A stretch of DNA of 64,000 nucleotides from assembly GCF_032854445.1 (NCBI RefSeq), contig NC_088295.1, positions 94,665,805 through 94,729,804 on the forward strand, written 5' to 3'. The notes under the pieces were generated by a model. That model was not told where the DNA came from and made no database searches. It saw only the letters and a list, made by a program, of their open reading frames with translations. The DNA comes from Liolophura sinensis. Its lineage: Eukaryota; Mollusca; Polyplacophora; Chitonida; Chitonidae. Both the position numbers and the translations under genes were made by a program. Positions 10,603-23,329 of the stretch are shown piece after piece (position 1 is the stretch's first letter; every line of letters starts with the position of its first letter).

Positions 10603-12830
10603 CTACAAAACCAGAAAACAATTTAACCAAGAAAGTAGTGGACCGGGTCAGACTGATAATGTTCTAACATTTGAATACTGTACACACACCACGACCCTTA
10701 CATGATGCTGATGTTGATGCTGCACCTGTATACAACACTGCACGGTATTTATAATTTATGGTCTGCATATATGGCACTGATTCTGACACTTCAATATTAC
10801 ACAACAATAGCACTACCCAGTATTAATTACAACGGGCCGGCCCATTTGTTGCAGTGTAATGATCATTCTCCTCAACCATCTCAAACGTTCAATTCATTTT
10901 CCGCTAATGTTGCCCATCGTCTTTAAATCCGCTGTGATCGGTTCACTTCAAAACTTTATTTAAATGCAAGCAACGCTCGTATCGTCACAAAGATTTCTAT
11001 CTTGGACCAAGACTATGGTGCCTTGTGATTGTTTTGCTGACTAACTTGCTCTCATCACGGGACCAGTACGTACCTCAATCCATGCTAGTCAATATCATTA
11101 TTTAGAACGAAGTAGCATGTTACACTCACATTGTAATATCAGTGACCTATCTCATCATTCTATGCTCAATCCACCTGTTATACTTGGGGGAATTCCCTGC
11201 GACATGAGTATTTAGAAGTTGTGTCAACCAATGAACGCGGTTCCACATCAGCTGTTGTAAGAAAAATGTCTACTGGACAACGGCTTCAGTTATGTCCCTG
11301 ATTAAATTCCCCATCACACTTCCTTACACGTCTGGAAACCCACTGGCAGTAAGGTTCAGTATAATAGCCTTCTAACATTTCAGACGAGTTGGTTGATCGG
11401 CTGTTGTTTCTGTTGGGGTCCGTTCTATTTGCTCCCAGGTGGCCACTGGAGGAGGTAGTGGCCAATGACGTGTCGTTCCATCGGTCACTGGAGGAGACCA
11501 GTTGTACCACTGCCAAATCTGATGTCGGTGGAGTTCCAGAACATTGGGACGTCACACTGTGACTGCGGAATCTGCAACCAGTGGTGGTCAGATCGACGAA
11601 CTGAACGTACCCTTGCCTTCACTTCAAGTCGGTCAACAACACAATAGCACAGTGCCTTTCCACTGCCAGTCAGCATATACAAGCCTGTCTTTTTTCAAAC
11701 AGCTTTCCAAAAACCTTAGTTTCAGTTTATTATTTAAATGTTTAAATTTCTTTTTTAGTCTTCACAGTTCCACCTCTCACTCAGTCATGTCATGTTGTAA
11801 GAGACTTTAATAAGATCACAGGACATAAACCCACCGTCATACACTTTGGATGTAAACTTTCCCTGACTCCTGGGCATGCATTTCGGCCATTTGATTGGCT
11901 GTGTGATAATTGGATCACGAAGCTGTTTTAATGGAGAATGATGAAGTTATATATTTATCAGTCACTGATCGAGTAAAGAATGCAGAGATAGACCACTGAT
12001 ATTATGAGTGTTGTAACATGTACCCCATTATGCAGCGCTCAGTTTTCGATATTCAATGATATTTACTGGCAGAGTGTTTACCTGTCTAGCTTCGTTTGAT
12101 CCTTTAATTATAATTCAACTCGCAGACTCATTCACTAGAATGAACTAATCACAGTATACCCTATAATTACTTCTATAAACGACGGTTGTTCAGAACAATG
12201 AAACCCCTATTTCACCTGCTTACTTGTTTCCAAATTTCCGTTGCCGTTGGATTCAGTTTGCTCAGTGATTGCTTGAGAGTTGAAGCATAATGCATCACTT
12301 CTAGTGGGCCTACCGTACTTCTATGATGGCACATCACTAATTATCCTAAATGACTTTTGCATACTATTTACGCAGAAAGTACCCTCTAATGGTTTCAAAG
12401 CGGCGAGCAGACGATGGCTTTAGCATGCTGAAATTGCCGACAGGTGGCGTCCTTCTCGGATACTTGCGTAGAGTGGTTAGTAACTACTTGATGGCGCTAA
12501 TGTTCGAAGCATAGAGTCGGTCAATACAGTAATGAACATCTATGGTCGACAATTTGGTGCGATGAGCCGAAGGCTATCATGATGACCCGTGTAAGGTAGC
12601 AAAACTGTGAACAATGATTGATGACAACTGCAACAGTGGTTGTTGATCATGATGTACAGCTAGGCCAACATGTATGCCGTCCATCCAATGCTATAAGCTT
12701 GAGTTTTTATATTTTTGTGTCCTAAATTTTGTAGGCTTCTTGTCTTTGCTAAATCAGGGTGTTATCGTAATTAACTGTTGGTTACATTACTGAGCTAGAC
12801 AGCAGCTAGTTGATACTGTTGATATTGATG
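10603..12830. other. Intron 4 left part; little recognised
   Basis: Apart from the open frame at 11286-11628 (separate entry), this stretch shows no EGF motif, no splice-bounded cysteine pattern and no clear repeat array. It is probably intron with old mobile-element remains. Confidence 0.45.
11286..11628 (-). CDS. Unrecognised open frame in intron; possible exon or transposon remnant
   Basis: The minus strand is open for about 114 codons, ending TGA at 11286-11288. The residues are rich in Ser, Thr and Asn with several N-x-S/T sites (for example NDTS, NRTD) and a Cys/Trp-containing tail (YCQWVSRRVRKCDGEF). GC content is higher than in flanking DNA. There is no ATG start and no convincing acceptor, and a second frame upstream is also open. 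It is not EGF-like and I do not recognise it. It could be a separate exon, a decayed transposon or chance. Confidence 0.2.
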
Positions 12831-12834
12831 AAGT

Positions 12835-15800
12835 GTGTTTGTACCTCTTCCACTGATAAGCTGATGTAATACACGGGAAAGCTAGGCTGGCGGACTGATA
12901 AGCTGGTGTAGGCCCTACTGCTCGGGAAAGCTAGGCAGGCAGAATGATAAGCTGGTGTAATGCACGGGAAAGCCAGGCAGGCAGACTGATGAGCTGGTGT
13001 AATGCACGGGAAAGCTAGGTAGGTAGACTGATAAGCTGATGTAATGCACGGGAAAGCGAGGTAGGCAGACTGATAAGCTGGTGTAATGCACGGAAAAGCT
13101 AGGTAGGCAGACTGATAAGCTGGTGTAATGCACGGGAAAGCTAGGCAGGCAGACTGATGAACTGGTGTACTGCACGGGAAAGCTAGGTAGGCAGACTGAT
13201 AAGCTGGTGTAATGCACGGGAAAGCGAGGTAGGCAGACTGATAAGCAGGTGTAATGCACGGGAAAGCTAGGCAGGCAGACTGATGAGCTGGTGTAATGCA
13301 CGGGAAAGCTAGGTAGGCAGACTGATAAGCTGGTGTAATGCACGGGAAAGCCAGGCAGGCAGACTGATGAGCTGGTGTAATGCACGGGAAAGCTAGCCAG
13401 GCAGACTGATAAGCTGATGTAATGCACGGGAAAGTTAGGAAGGCAGACTGATAAGCTGGTGTAATGCACGGGAAAGCTAGGCAGGCAGACTGATAAGCTG
13501 GTGTAATGCACGGGAAAGTTAGGAAGGCAGAATGATAAGCTGGTGTAATGCACGGGAAAGCCAGGCAGGCAGACTGATAAGCTGGTGTAATGCACGGGAA
13601 AGTTAGGCAGGCAGACTGATAAGCTGATGTAATGCACGGGAAAGCCTGGCGGGCAGACTGATGAACTGGTGTAATGCACGGGAAAGCCAGGCAGGCTGAC
13701 TGATAAGCTGATGTAATACACGGGAAAGCCAGGCATGCAGAATGATAAGCTGGTGTAATACACGGGAAAGCTAGGCAGGCAGACTGATAAACTGGTGTAC
13801 TGCACGGGAAAGCTAGGCAGGCAGATCGATAAGCTGGTGTAATGCACGGGAAAGCTAGGCAGGCAGACTGATAAGCTGGTGTAATACACGGGAAAGCAAG
13901 GTAGGCAGACTGATAAGCTGGTGTAATGCACGGGAAATCTAGGCAAGCAGACTGATAAGCTGGTGTACTGCACGGGAAAGCTAGGCAGGCAGACTGATAA
14001 GCTGGTGTAATGCACAGGAAAGCTAGGCAGGCAGATTGATAAGCTGGTATAATGCCCGGGAAAGCCAGGCAGGCAGACTGATAAGCTGGTGTAATGCACG
14101 GGAAAGCCAGGCAGGCAGACTGATAAGCTGGTGTAATGCACAGGAAAGCTAGGCAGGCAGACTGATAAGCTGGTGTAATGCACGGGAAAGCCAGGCAGGC
14201 AGACTGATAAGCTGGTGTAATGGACGGGAAAGCTAGGCAGGCAGACTGATGAACTGGTGTAATGCTCGGGAAGGCAAGGCAGGCAGACTGATAAGCTGAT
14301 GTAATACACCGGAAAGCAAGGCAGGCAGACTGATAAGCTGGTGTACTGCACGGGAAAGCTAGGCAGGCAGACTGATAAGCTGGTGTATTGCACAGGAAAG
14401 CCAGGCAGGCAGACTGATAAGCTGGTGTAATACACGGGAAAGTTAGGCAGGCAGACTGATAAGCTGGTGTACTGCACGGGAAAGTTAGGCAGGCAGACTG
14501 ATAAGCTGATGTAATACACGGGAAAGCTAGGCAGGCAGACTGATAAGCTGATGTAATGCACGGGAAAGCCAGGCAGGCAGACTGATAAGCTTGTGTACTG
14601 CACGGGAAAGCAAGGCAGGCAGACTGATAAGCTGGTGTAATGCACGGGAAAGCTAGGCAGGCAGACTGATAAGCTGGTGAAATGCACGGGAAAGCCAGGC
14701 AGGCAGACTGATGAACTGGTGTAATGCACGGGAAAGCCAGGCAGGCAGACTGATAAGCTGATGTAATACACGGGAAAGCCAGGCATGCAGAATGATAAGC
14801 TGGTGTACTGCACGGGAAAGCTAGGCAGGCAGACTGATAAACTGGTGTACTGCACGGGAAAGCTAGGCAGGCAGACCGATAAGCTGGTGTAATGCACGGG
14901 AAAGCAAGGCAGGCAGACTGATAAGCTGGTGTACTGCACGGGAAAGCAAGGTAGGCAGACTGATAAGCTGGTGTACTGCACGGGAAAACTAGGCAAGCAG
15001 ACTGATAAGCTGGTGTAATGCACAGGAAAGCAAGGCAGGCAGACTGATAAGCTGGTGTAATGCACGGGAAAGCTAGGCAGGCAGACTGATAAGCTGGTGT
15101 AATGCACAGGAAAGCTAGGCAGGCAGACTGATAAGCTGGTGTAATGCACGGGAAAGCAAGGCAGGCAGACTGATAAGCTGGTGTACAGCACGGGAAAGCC
15201 AGGCAGGCAGACTGATAAGCTGGTGTGATACACGGGAAAGCTAGGCAGGCAGACTGATGAGCTGGTGTAATGCACGGAAAAGCCAGGCAGGCAGACTGAT
15301 AAGCTGGTGTAATGCACAGGAAAGCTAGGCAGGCAGACTGATAAGCTGGTGTAATACACGGGAAAGCCAGGCAGGCAGACTGATGAACTGGTGTAATACA
15401 CGGGAAAGCCAGGCAGGCAGACTGATAAGCTGATGTAATACACGGGAAAGCAAGGCAGGCAGACTGATAAGCTGGTGTAATGCCCGGGAAAGCTAGGCAG
15501 GCAGACTGATAAGCTGATGTACTGCACGGGAAAGCCAGGCAGGCAGACTGATAAGCTGGTGTAATACACAGGAAAGTTAGGCAGGCAGACTGATAAGCTG
15601 GTGTACTGCATGGGAAAGCTAGGCAGGCAGACTGATAAGCTGGTGTAATGCACGGGAAAGCTAGGCAGGCAGACTGATAAGCTGATGTAATGCACGGGAA
15701 AGCAAGGCAGGCAGACTGATAAGCTGGTGTACTGCACGGGAAAGCAAGGCATGCAGACTGATAAGCTGGTGTAATGCACGGGAAAGCTAGGCAGGCAGAC

Positions 15801-16480
15801 TGATAAGCTGGTGTAATGCACGGGAAAGCCAGGCAGGCAGACTGATAAGCTGGTGTAATGCACGGGAAAGCAAGACAGGCAGACTGATAAGCCGATGTAA
15901 TGCACGGGAAAGCAAGGCAGGCAGACTGATAAGCTGGTGTAATGCACGGGAAAGCTAGGCAGACTGGCTGATAGGTTGGTGTAATGCACGGGAAATCTTG
16001 GCAGGCAGACTGATAAGCTGGTGTAATGCACGGGAAAGCCAGGCAGGCAGACTGATAAGCTTGTGTACTGCACGGGAAAGCCAGGCAGGCAGACTGATAA
16101 GCTGATGTAATGCACGGGAAAGTTAGGCAGGCAGGCTGATAAACTGGTGTAATGCACGGGAAAGCAAGGCAGGCAGACTGATAAGCTGGTGTAATGGACG
16201 GGAAAGCCAGGCAGGCAGACTGATAAGCTGATGTGCTGCACGGGAAAGCAAGGCAGGCAGACTGATAAGCTGGTGTAATGCACGGAAAAGCTAGGCAGGC
16301 AGACTGATAAGCTGGTGTAATGCACGGGAAAGCCAGGCAGGCTGACTGATGAACTGGTGTAATACACGGGAAAGCTAGGCAGGCAGACTGATAAGCTGGT
16401 ATACTGCACGGGAAAGCTAGGCAGGCAGACTGATAAGCTGGTGTACTGCACGGGAAAGCTAGGCAGGCAGGCTGGCAGGC
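12835..16480. repeat. 45-bp satellite array, about 79 copies
   Basis: The unit contains gataagctggtgtaatgcac and gggaaagctaggcaggcaga. It repeats for 3.6 kb with almost no length change. Since 45 is divisible by 3, one minus-strand frame stays open for 1178 codons (15-residue unit such as SLSVCLPSFPVHYT). Variation recurs at a few fixed sites, mainly the codon read as Ser, Gly, Cys, Asn or Arg before FP. It lies in intron 4 of the EGF gene. I see no acceptor or donor tying the frame to the gene and treat it as satellite. Confidence 0.95.
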
Positions 16481-16770
16481 AGACAGAGTGCAGATGAAAA
16501 CTTGCGAAAATGGACGAGAAAGGTAGACAGGCCTACAGATTGCAGAGAGCTGACGGGAATGGGCGGGAAAGGTAGACAGTTCTGCAGAGTGCAGAGAACT
16601 GACGGAAACGGGCGGGAAATGTTGACAGGCAGAGAGTGTTCAGAGAACTTGCGAGAATGGATTAGGCAGTTAGGCATGCAGAGTGCAGAGAACTGTCGAA
16701 AATGGGCGGGAAAGGCAGACAGGCCTACAGGGTGCATAGAGCTGGCGGAAATGGGCGGAGAACTAATAGC
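16481..16770. repeat. Diverged flank of the 45-bp array with longer units
   Basis: About five irregular units sharing gcgggaaaggtagacaggcc and gagtgcagagaactg. The cgggaaag...gaca/ggca core matches the 45-bp unit, so this looks like an older, expanded form at the array edge. Confidence 0.75.
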
Positions 16771-17230
16771 TGTTCCACCACTGATCATTCCTGGAACATT
16801 ATATGACCTGCAAAAAAAATTAAGGGCCTACCATGCCGCTGTAAAACGTCTGTTTTGAATAAAGTTATGTCTTGCGACATTTTCCAAGGTAAAGTTACCC
16901 ACTACATTTTCTAAAATTTTTTAATAGGTCCATTTCCAACTTACGTTTGCTATCCATGATTAAGATATTGCGGCTTGCAGTCGACACTTAAGGTTTTATC
17001 CAGGCTAGGAGAGGCGAGTAGCTCCTAGATGTGAAATGCTCTGATTCAAGTTAGGAACTCTGACAACTCTGACAACGATGTTGTAAGTATAGGCTGTCAA
17101 ACCAAGTTTCAAACTGGGAGGAGACATTCGACTATATGTAAACTACCGCGCCGTAAAAGGGACGTGGCGGTTTTCTTTCATTTATTTTAACTGTGCGTTT
17201 TTTTTTCATTTTTTAGAATTTTGTACGCAG

Positions 17231-17259
17231 CCCCCCCCCCCCCCCCCTCCCCCCCCCCC
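17231..17259. repeat. Poly-C tract
   Basis: About 29 bases of C broken by a single T, followed by a short A run and preceded by T-rich DNA. On the minus strand it is a G run inside the intron. Length is likely variable and may be uncertain in the assembly. Confidence 0.9.
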
Positions 17260-17261
17260 AA

Positions 17262-18780
17262 AAAACAAGAAAATCTTTCAGAGATCGGGTTGGAGTTTTT
17301 TCCTTTTTTTCAGCAGGCAAAGAAAAAAGAAAAACTTCTAGAAAAAGACCTCGGGCCCCGAGATAATCATCCAGTGGTAGTGTCACATACATGCATGACT
17401 GTTTCAACAGAAGCGCGAAGCAAGACGTAATCCGATGGCTTCATTTTGTTAGGCCTTATCCCTCGAGGTGTCCTTCAGCAGAGGCCTATGTCAGAGGCCT
17501 TTGAGGAACATTAAACTGTATACATAGGACCTTATCCTCACTGATGCCTCACGTACAGTAGGTCTATACCTTTTCGGAGCACCATATCATAGTCCTTTCA
17601 ATTTACCACCTATACATGTGCTAACGTAAACAACTTATGTCTACTAGTTGCCAATCAGTCATATTTAAGTAAAAAAAAATAGGCGTACTCGGTGACAGGT
17701 ATGCCTACATTGTAATAGTCAAATTGTAATCTTCCTACATATAGGGGCTTATTCATTGCGCTTGGAACTTGTCTTAACAGTGCCTTAATGTCTTGCGACA
17801 TTATTATCAACTGCATGAAAACAGGTCTATACACAGTATTCTTCACCAGATTTTGCTTTTCGATTTGCGTGCATATAACCTCTATAGGTTAGACATGCGC
17901 AATTCAGGCAGTTGGGTCCTAGATCTGCCTCCGAACTGAAAAGTGAAGGAGCACTGGTTGGGTAATACTACCACACAGTCTTTTTAGAACAATGATGCAC
18001 TATACATTTCTGCACTGCTAGTTTGCACCTAGTTAAAATATATCAGAATTTTGTCTGTTTTCGGATAGAACTGAAAACTTTTTTGCCAGTGTTACTTATT
18101 ACCTCCCCAACACCCCCACTCCCACCCTTCAGGATACCAAGTTAACGTAAACATGTTAATGTGTATGCTTGTTTGGTTATATATGACTTCACTTCCAGCA
18201 ACCACGGCTAAAAAAATGGTGGTCACGCTAGGTTGATTTTTTGATATGTTGTGGAGAAAAGTGCAAGCTACATGTGGTGGTATGGCATTGTACCATCTGT
18301 TTTTGATGCCATATCATCACTTAAAGGGCAAAAATAGCTCTTAAATCTTCCCCGGAACCGAAACTTCGTGTCTCTATGCATCACCTGAACCGTAGCCTGC
18401 ATGAGGTGTTGGGATAGTGCCGACCATTCCACGCTTCCCACCCCCAACTCTTATATTCCCTCCATACTCGTTAAATTACAAGCTGAAATGTTTGCCTATT
18501 TGAAATTTCATTTGTGATACGATAATCAGATGAAATAAATCTTTAGTCCAGCTTCGCAACAATTCAGATATAAATATTATTGCATATTTTGATGTTTTGT
18601 CATGTTGAAATTGTTTTTCAAATCCAGTCTGAAGTTTCTAGACGCTTCAATTTCTCATCTATAAGTTTTTAATATACCATGTCAAACGTGCAGCAGACAA
18701 ATTCGAAGGACTCGCGTAAAATTAAGTCACAAAAATAGTGTTAAAATCTAAATCCATATACGCTTAACGGGGAGCAAAGG
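17262..18780. other. Intron 4 right part; nothing recognised
   Basis: No EGF-like exon, tandem array or SINE stood out. The sequence is AT-rich and only short frames are present. Confidence 0.45.
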
Positions 18781-18784
18781 ATAC

Positions 18785-19205
18785 ATGAAATACTTGGTTT
18801 CTATTTCTTAATATGGAGCTTAGAATGTGGCCTAACATATAAAAGCACAAAAAGGCTTATCAGCTTTCTTCTTGGGGTGCAAAAATGGCTGAAAACTATA
18901 GTTTTCCTTATGCCCCAGCGGTCAGTCCGGAAATTAAGCAGGCCGCTGTTGCGACATCACCGGTGATAGCTTTCAAAACAACTTTATCTGGAGGAGAGCT
19001 CGAATTGGGTGCACTAAACTAGCTCTGCGTTCCCAGCATGTATGTTCATCGATGACGCCATTTCCGAATATTCCCGACCATTGGCGAAAAATATGCATAA
19101 AGTAGTGGGACAATTAAGAAATGTAAAATATACCTCAAAAATGAAATTTTGTTGCAGACCTTTCTTCATGTTCCTTAAAACCGTACTTTTGGTGTGATAA
19201 AACCT
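18785..19205 (-). mobile_element. Interspersed repeat, copy 1 of 2
   Basis: The reverse complement aligns by eye with 45640-45995: both carry gaatattcggaaatg, a cttaatttccgg segment and a ttaagaaata.aaaccaag segment in the same order. Translated frames of both copies also share EYSEM and an LCIF-like stretch, but both are broken, so this is a decayed dispersed element of unknown class. Confidence 0.7.
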
Positions 19206-19381
19206 TTTCATGTGTACTTTAAAACATGGGAAGATAGATCTTTACCTTGCAAGAAGACGTAATAACTACATATACATAAGCTATATGTAATTTCATGTTT
19301 CAATATATAAAAACATTTCAATACCCACATAACTTATTTTCCACTGAGTAGTGGAGCGAAAACAATTTGTGTTGTTTTTAC

Positions 19382-19504
19382 CTTGACAGGCTCTCTGGTC
19401 TGAAGCGAGTTCCCAACCCGTGTGACAGCTACAGTAGTAGGAGTCGGCTGTGTTGTGGCAGCTGACAGAGCAGTCCCCGTTATTCGCGGAACATTCATCG
19501 AAGT
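19382..19504 (-). CDS. EGF-like exon 4 of EMI-EGF gene
   Basis: The acceptor catcag|AC TTC GAT GAA TGT and donor TGT CAA G|gtaaaa delimit 123 bp, phase 1-1. The domain starts DFDECSANNGDCSVSC, contains CHNTADSYYCSC and ends SDQRACQ. The usual Gly-Ser turn before the aromatic residue is replaced by Ala-Asp-Ser, and GGC is GDC, so it is the most diverged calcium-binding-type unit. The first after the large intron. Confidence 0.92.
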
Positions 19505-19939
19505 CTGATGGAGGGGAGATAATCAGAAAGCAGGAGTGAGACATGTAACTTGTATACCACAGGCAATTGTCACAAAAGTCAGATTGTTCATTTATTTAAG
19601 AGTACATGAAAACTGAATTCGTCAATTTATTTAATCGTTTAATGTCACACGCGGGATATTTCTCAATGCATAGTGTAAAACATTGTATCTTACATCTAAA
19701 AGCTTCACAATTTTATGTGCTTCTATCCGCACATGTTTTGCTATTCCTTACATAATAGTATATCGCAAGTGTATACATGTTTGGTTATTTGTTGTTACAT
19801 ATATCGCCCATGCATATATATTTTGTTATTCCTAGTTACATATATGACCCATGCATTCCTTTGCCACAAATATAACATATTAACAGTACTGTTAGTATGT
19901 AGTTAATAGTAACAGTACATTCCTTGTGACAGAAAATCT

Positions 19940-21690
19940 ATTTCTTACATGCATTCAAACATGTTTGGTGTTTGCCTTATCGCATGCAGATATCACGCAT
20001 TCACAGTTTGGTGTTTGCCTTATCACATGCAGATATCGCGCCATTCACACGTTTGGCGTTTGCCTTATCACATGCAGATATCACCCATTCACATATGTTT
20101 GGTGTTTTCCTTATCACATGCAGATATCACGCATTCAAACGTGATATCGTGTTTGGTGTTTCCCTTATTCCATGCAGATATCACGCGTTCAACAAAGTTG
20201 GTGTTTTCCTTATGCATGCAGATATCACGCATTCAAACATATTTGGTGTTTTCCTTATGGCATGCAGATATCACGCATTCAAACATGTTTGGTGTTTCCT
20301 TATGGCATGCAGATATCACGCATTCAAACATGTTTGGTGCTTTTCCTTATGGCATGCAGATATCACGCATTCAAACATGTTGGTGTTTTCCTTATCACAT
20401 GCAGATATCAGGCATTCACACATGTTTGGTGTTTTCCTGATCACATGCAGATATCATGCATTCACACATGTTTGGTATTTTTCTCATCAAATGTAGATAT
20501 CACGCATTCACACATGTTTTGTGTTTATTGTCTTAAGCAGATATCACGCATTCACACATGCGTGGTGTTTTTCTTTTAACAAGGAGCTATCACGCATTCA
20601 CACATGTTTGGTGTTTTTCTTATCACGTGCAGATATCACGCGTTCACACCAGTTTGGCGTTTTCCATATTACAGATATTACAGTGCATTCCTTGTCGCAT
20701 ATGTTCACTTATGTTTCAGTTCGTGAATTCACATATCCACACATGCTTGCTGTATTCCTTGTTACAGATAGCAGTTGTTGACTAGTAACAATATCCATCC
20801 ATTGGTGTTTTTCTTATCACATGCAGATATCACGCATTCAAACGTGATATCGTGTTTGGTGTTTTCCTTATTCCATGCAGATATCACGCATTCACCCATG
20901 TTTGGTGTTTTCCTTATAACATGCAGATATCACGCATTCAAACATGCTTGGTGTTTTCCTGATCACAAGCAGATGTCAAGCACCCACACATGTTTGGTGT
21001 TTTTCTTATCACAATCAGATATCACCCATTCACACAAGTTTGGTGTTTTCCATATTACAGATATTACATATTCACACAGGTTTCGTGCATTCCTTGTCGC
21101 ATACCTCACATATGTTCACTTATGTTTCAGTTCGTGAATTCACATATCCACACATGCTTGCTGTATTCCTTGTTACAGATAGCAGTTGTTGACTAGTAAC
21201 AATATCCATCCATTGGTGTTTTTCTTATCACATGCAAATATCACACATTCAAACGTGATATCGTGTTTGATGTTTTCCTTATTCCATGCAGATATCACGC
21301 ATTCACCCATGTTTGGTGTTTTCGTTATTACATGCAGATATCACGCATTCAAACATGTTTGGTGTTTTCCTTATCACATGCAGATATCATGCATTTAAAC
21401 ATGTTTGGTGTTTTCTTTATCACATGCAGATATCAGGCATTCACAAATGTTTGGTGTTTTTTATATGACATGCAGCTTTCACACATTCACACGTTTGGTG
21501 TTTTTCTTATCACAAGCAGATATCATGCATTCACACATGTTTGGTGTTTTTCTTATCACATACAGATATCACGCATTCAGACATGTTTGGTTTTTTCCTT
21601 ATCACAATCAGATATCACCCATTCACACAAGTTTGGTGTTTTCCATATTACAGATATTACATATTCACACAGATTTCGTGCATTCCCTCT
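19940..21690. repeat. 46-bp tandem array with larger embedded blocks
   Basis: About 35 units of tttggtgttttccttatcac followed by atgcagatatcacgcattca. Three near-identical blocks of about 105 bp (tcagttcgtgaattcacata ... gttgactagtaacaatatcc) at about 20697, 21108 and 21703 interrupt it, showing larger segmental duplication. The array sits just downstream (minus strand) of EGF exon 3. All three plus frames stay partly open, which is a repeat artefact. Confidence 0.93.
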
Positions 21691-21831
21691 CGCATACCTC
21701 ACATATGTTCACTTATGTTTCAGTTCGTGAATTCACATATCCACACATGCTTGCTGTATTCCTTGTTACAGATAGCAGTTGTTGACTAGTAACAATATCC
21801 TTCCGTATGGGACAACAGTTGATGAGATTAC

Positions 21832-21936
21832 CCGAGCAGTCATTTCCGTAGTAGTTCTCGGCACAAGCACACACGTCAATGTCCGTACACGTTCCTCCGT
21901 TCAGGCAGGTCCCTGCTGGCTGACCGTGGCAGACAT
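21832..21936 (-). CDS. EGF-like exon 3 (non-calcium type) of EMI-EGF gene
   Basis: The acceptor gcatag|AT GTC TGC CAC and donor GAC TGC TCG G|gtaatc delimit 105 bp, phase 1-1. The 35-residue domain starts DVCHGQPAGTCLNGGTC, continues TDIDVCACAENYYGNDC. It has the GTCLNGGTC core and short C-terminal loop of EGF repeats in MEGF/tenascin-like proteins. There is no D-x-D/N-E-C calcium motif. Confidence 0.88.
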
Positions 21937-21954
21937 CTATGCAAAGTGCAAACA

Positions 21955-22150
21955 AAATACATATATCTGTACACAAAAGAAGCAGAGAAACAGTTATCTG
22001 TACAAAAACAAAGAAACAGTTATCTGTACACATAACAAAAAACAAATATCTGTACACAAAAAGAAACAGATATCTGAACACAAACGAAACATACATGTAT
22101 GTACACAAAACAACCAAAGAAACAGTTATCTGTACACAAAACAAACCAGA
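21955..22150. repeat. A-rich tandem repeat of about 28 bp
   Basis: The motif agaaacagttatctgtacac with A-rich spacers repeats about seven times just upstream (minus strand) of EGF exon 3. Noncoding. Confidence 0.8.
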
Positions 22151-22224
22151 TGTGTATGGAACAGTCGGACAGACGTGTTTGTCCACAAAACGGTCTGGAT
22201 AATTGATAGACAGATAGTTATCAG

Positions 22225-22437
22225 GATTTTTAGTAGAGGCATTATGATTTATGCTTTTTATGGTTAACCTCGCACTTATCATACGACGGCGAGGGGTCAG
22301 TAGGAGGACATCCTGTGTCTCCTTGCGGCAGGACGAGTCCATGCCGCCAAAGTGCTGCCGCCACTGAAGTATTATTCCGTAGACAGCAGACATGACACCC
22401 CACCTAGTCACATTATACTGGCACCAGGCCAACCAGT
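22225..22437 (-). mobile_element. SINE, second family, 5'-truncated
   Basis: The reverse complement reads ccagtataatgtgactaggt, then tcatgtct.ctgtcta.g.ataatacttca, a tttggcggcatggactcg core, and ends near gtgcgaggttaacc. It matches the copy at 55626-55965 over most of its length. The tRNA-like head is missing. Confidence 0.8.
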
Positions 22438-23028
22438 CCTGTTTTCTTGCTCTAATCTGTCAGCAAAAAATACCATTTTTAAAGCCTTTGATATGAAGTA
22501 GAAAAACTGAATTAAATTTATCTTCAATTTAATTGAGTAACATATACAGAGCTCACAAACTTAATGGTAAGAATATGACACTCTGCGGGTAACTGCTGGC
22601 ACCTGACCACCATGACATATCAGCTAACCCTATCTGATAAAAGCCATAGCCACTTCACGTGAGTAAAATACATCATTTTACAAACTGCTCCACATGATTA
22701 ACATTATCCATTTCAGATTCTAAAGACACGGTTAATTTGTAATGTAGAAAAATATCTATTCAACGCATTGCTCAAAAGTTGTCCAGTTAGTGATCGAATG
22801 TACAGGGGAGGAAACTGGAGTGAGCGGAGAACCTTTGGCAAGTTACTGACGGTCTTACTCACGTGTGACGTGCAGGTACATGTAAGAACACCATATTAGT
22901 GGAAGACAAGAGTTCTTCGCATGATAGATTACAGAACCTACCACATTGTAAACCTTCTGATGTCACAACAATGAAAGTAGAGGAATCTACACAATCCCCC
23001 AGGGAAAGTCAGAAGAACACAGTCTTAC

Positions 23029-23151
23029 AGTCACAGGATTTGCCATCGTCCAGTAGCCCTCGTCCAGCCCAACAGTAACACTCGAAGCTTCCGATCTTTT
23101 CTGAGCACCCGTCTTCGCACCAACCATTATTGGAGGAGCACTCCTTCACAT
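23029..23151 (-). CDS. EGF-like exon 2 of EMI-EGF gene
   Basis: The acceptor tttgtag|AT GTG AAG GAG TGC and donor TGT GAC T|gtaaga delimit 123 bp, phase 1-1. The domain starts DVKECSSNNGWCEDGC, contains CSEKIGSFECYC and ends DDGKSCD. Lys replaces the second acidic residue of the calcium motif and Trp replaces a Gly before cysteine 2, so calcium binding may be weak. A 16-base direct repeat (acaaacaagttaccac) abuts the acceptor at 23153-23190. Confidence 0.92.
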
Positions 23152-23329
23152 CTACAAACAAGTTACCACAATTACAAACAAGTTACCACAGCTGTGCAAA
23201 TGTCCTTAGTTCAGGTGTATAAATGAATAAGAAGTCTTGTTTCATGTCCAGGAAGTACACATCCTACAACTCCTCTGAAGCAAGATGGGAACAAAGTATA
23301 TGTGTTAGCCGTACGTCAATTAAAGCACT

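Noticed and set aside
12915-16451. Long minus-strand frame of 1178 codons as a repetitive secreted protein
   Set aside because: It coincides exactly with the 45-bp array, has no start context, signal peptide or splice link to the host gene, and its variation is not of a protein-conserving kind.
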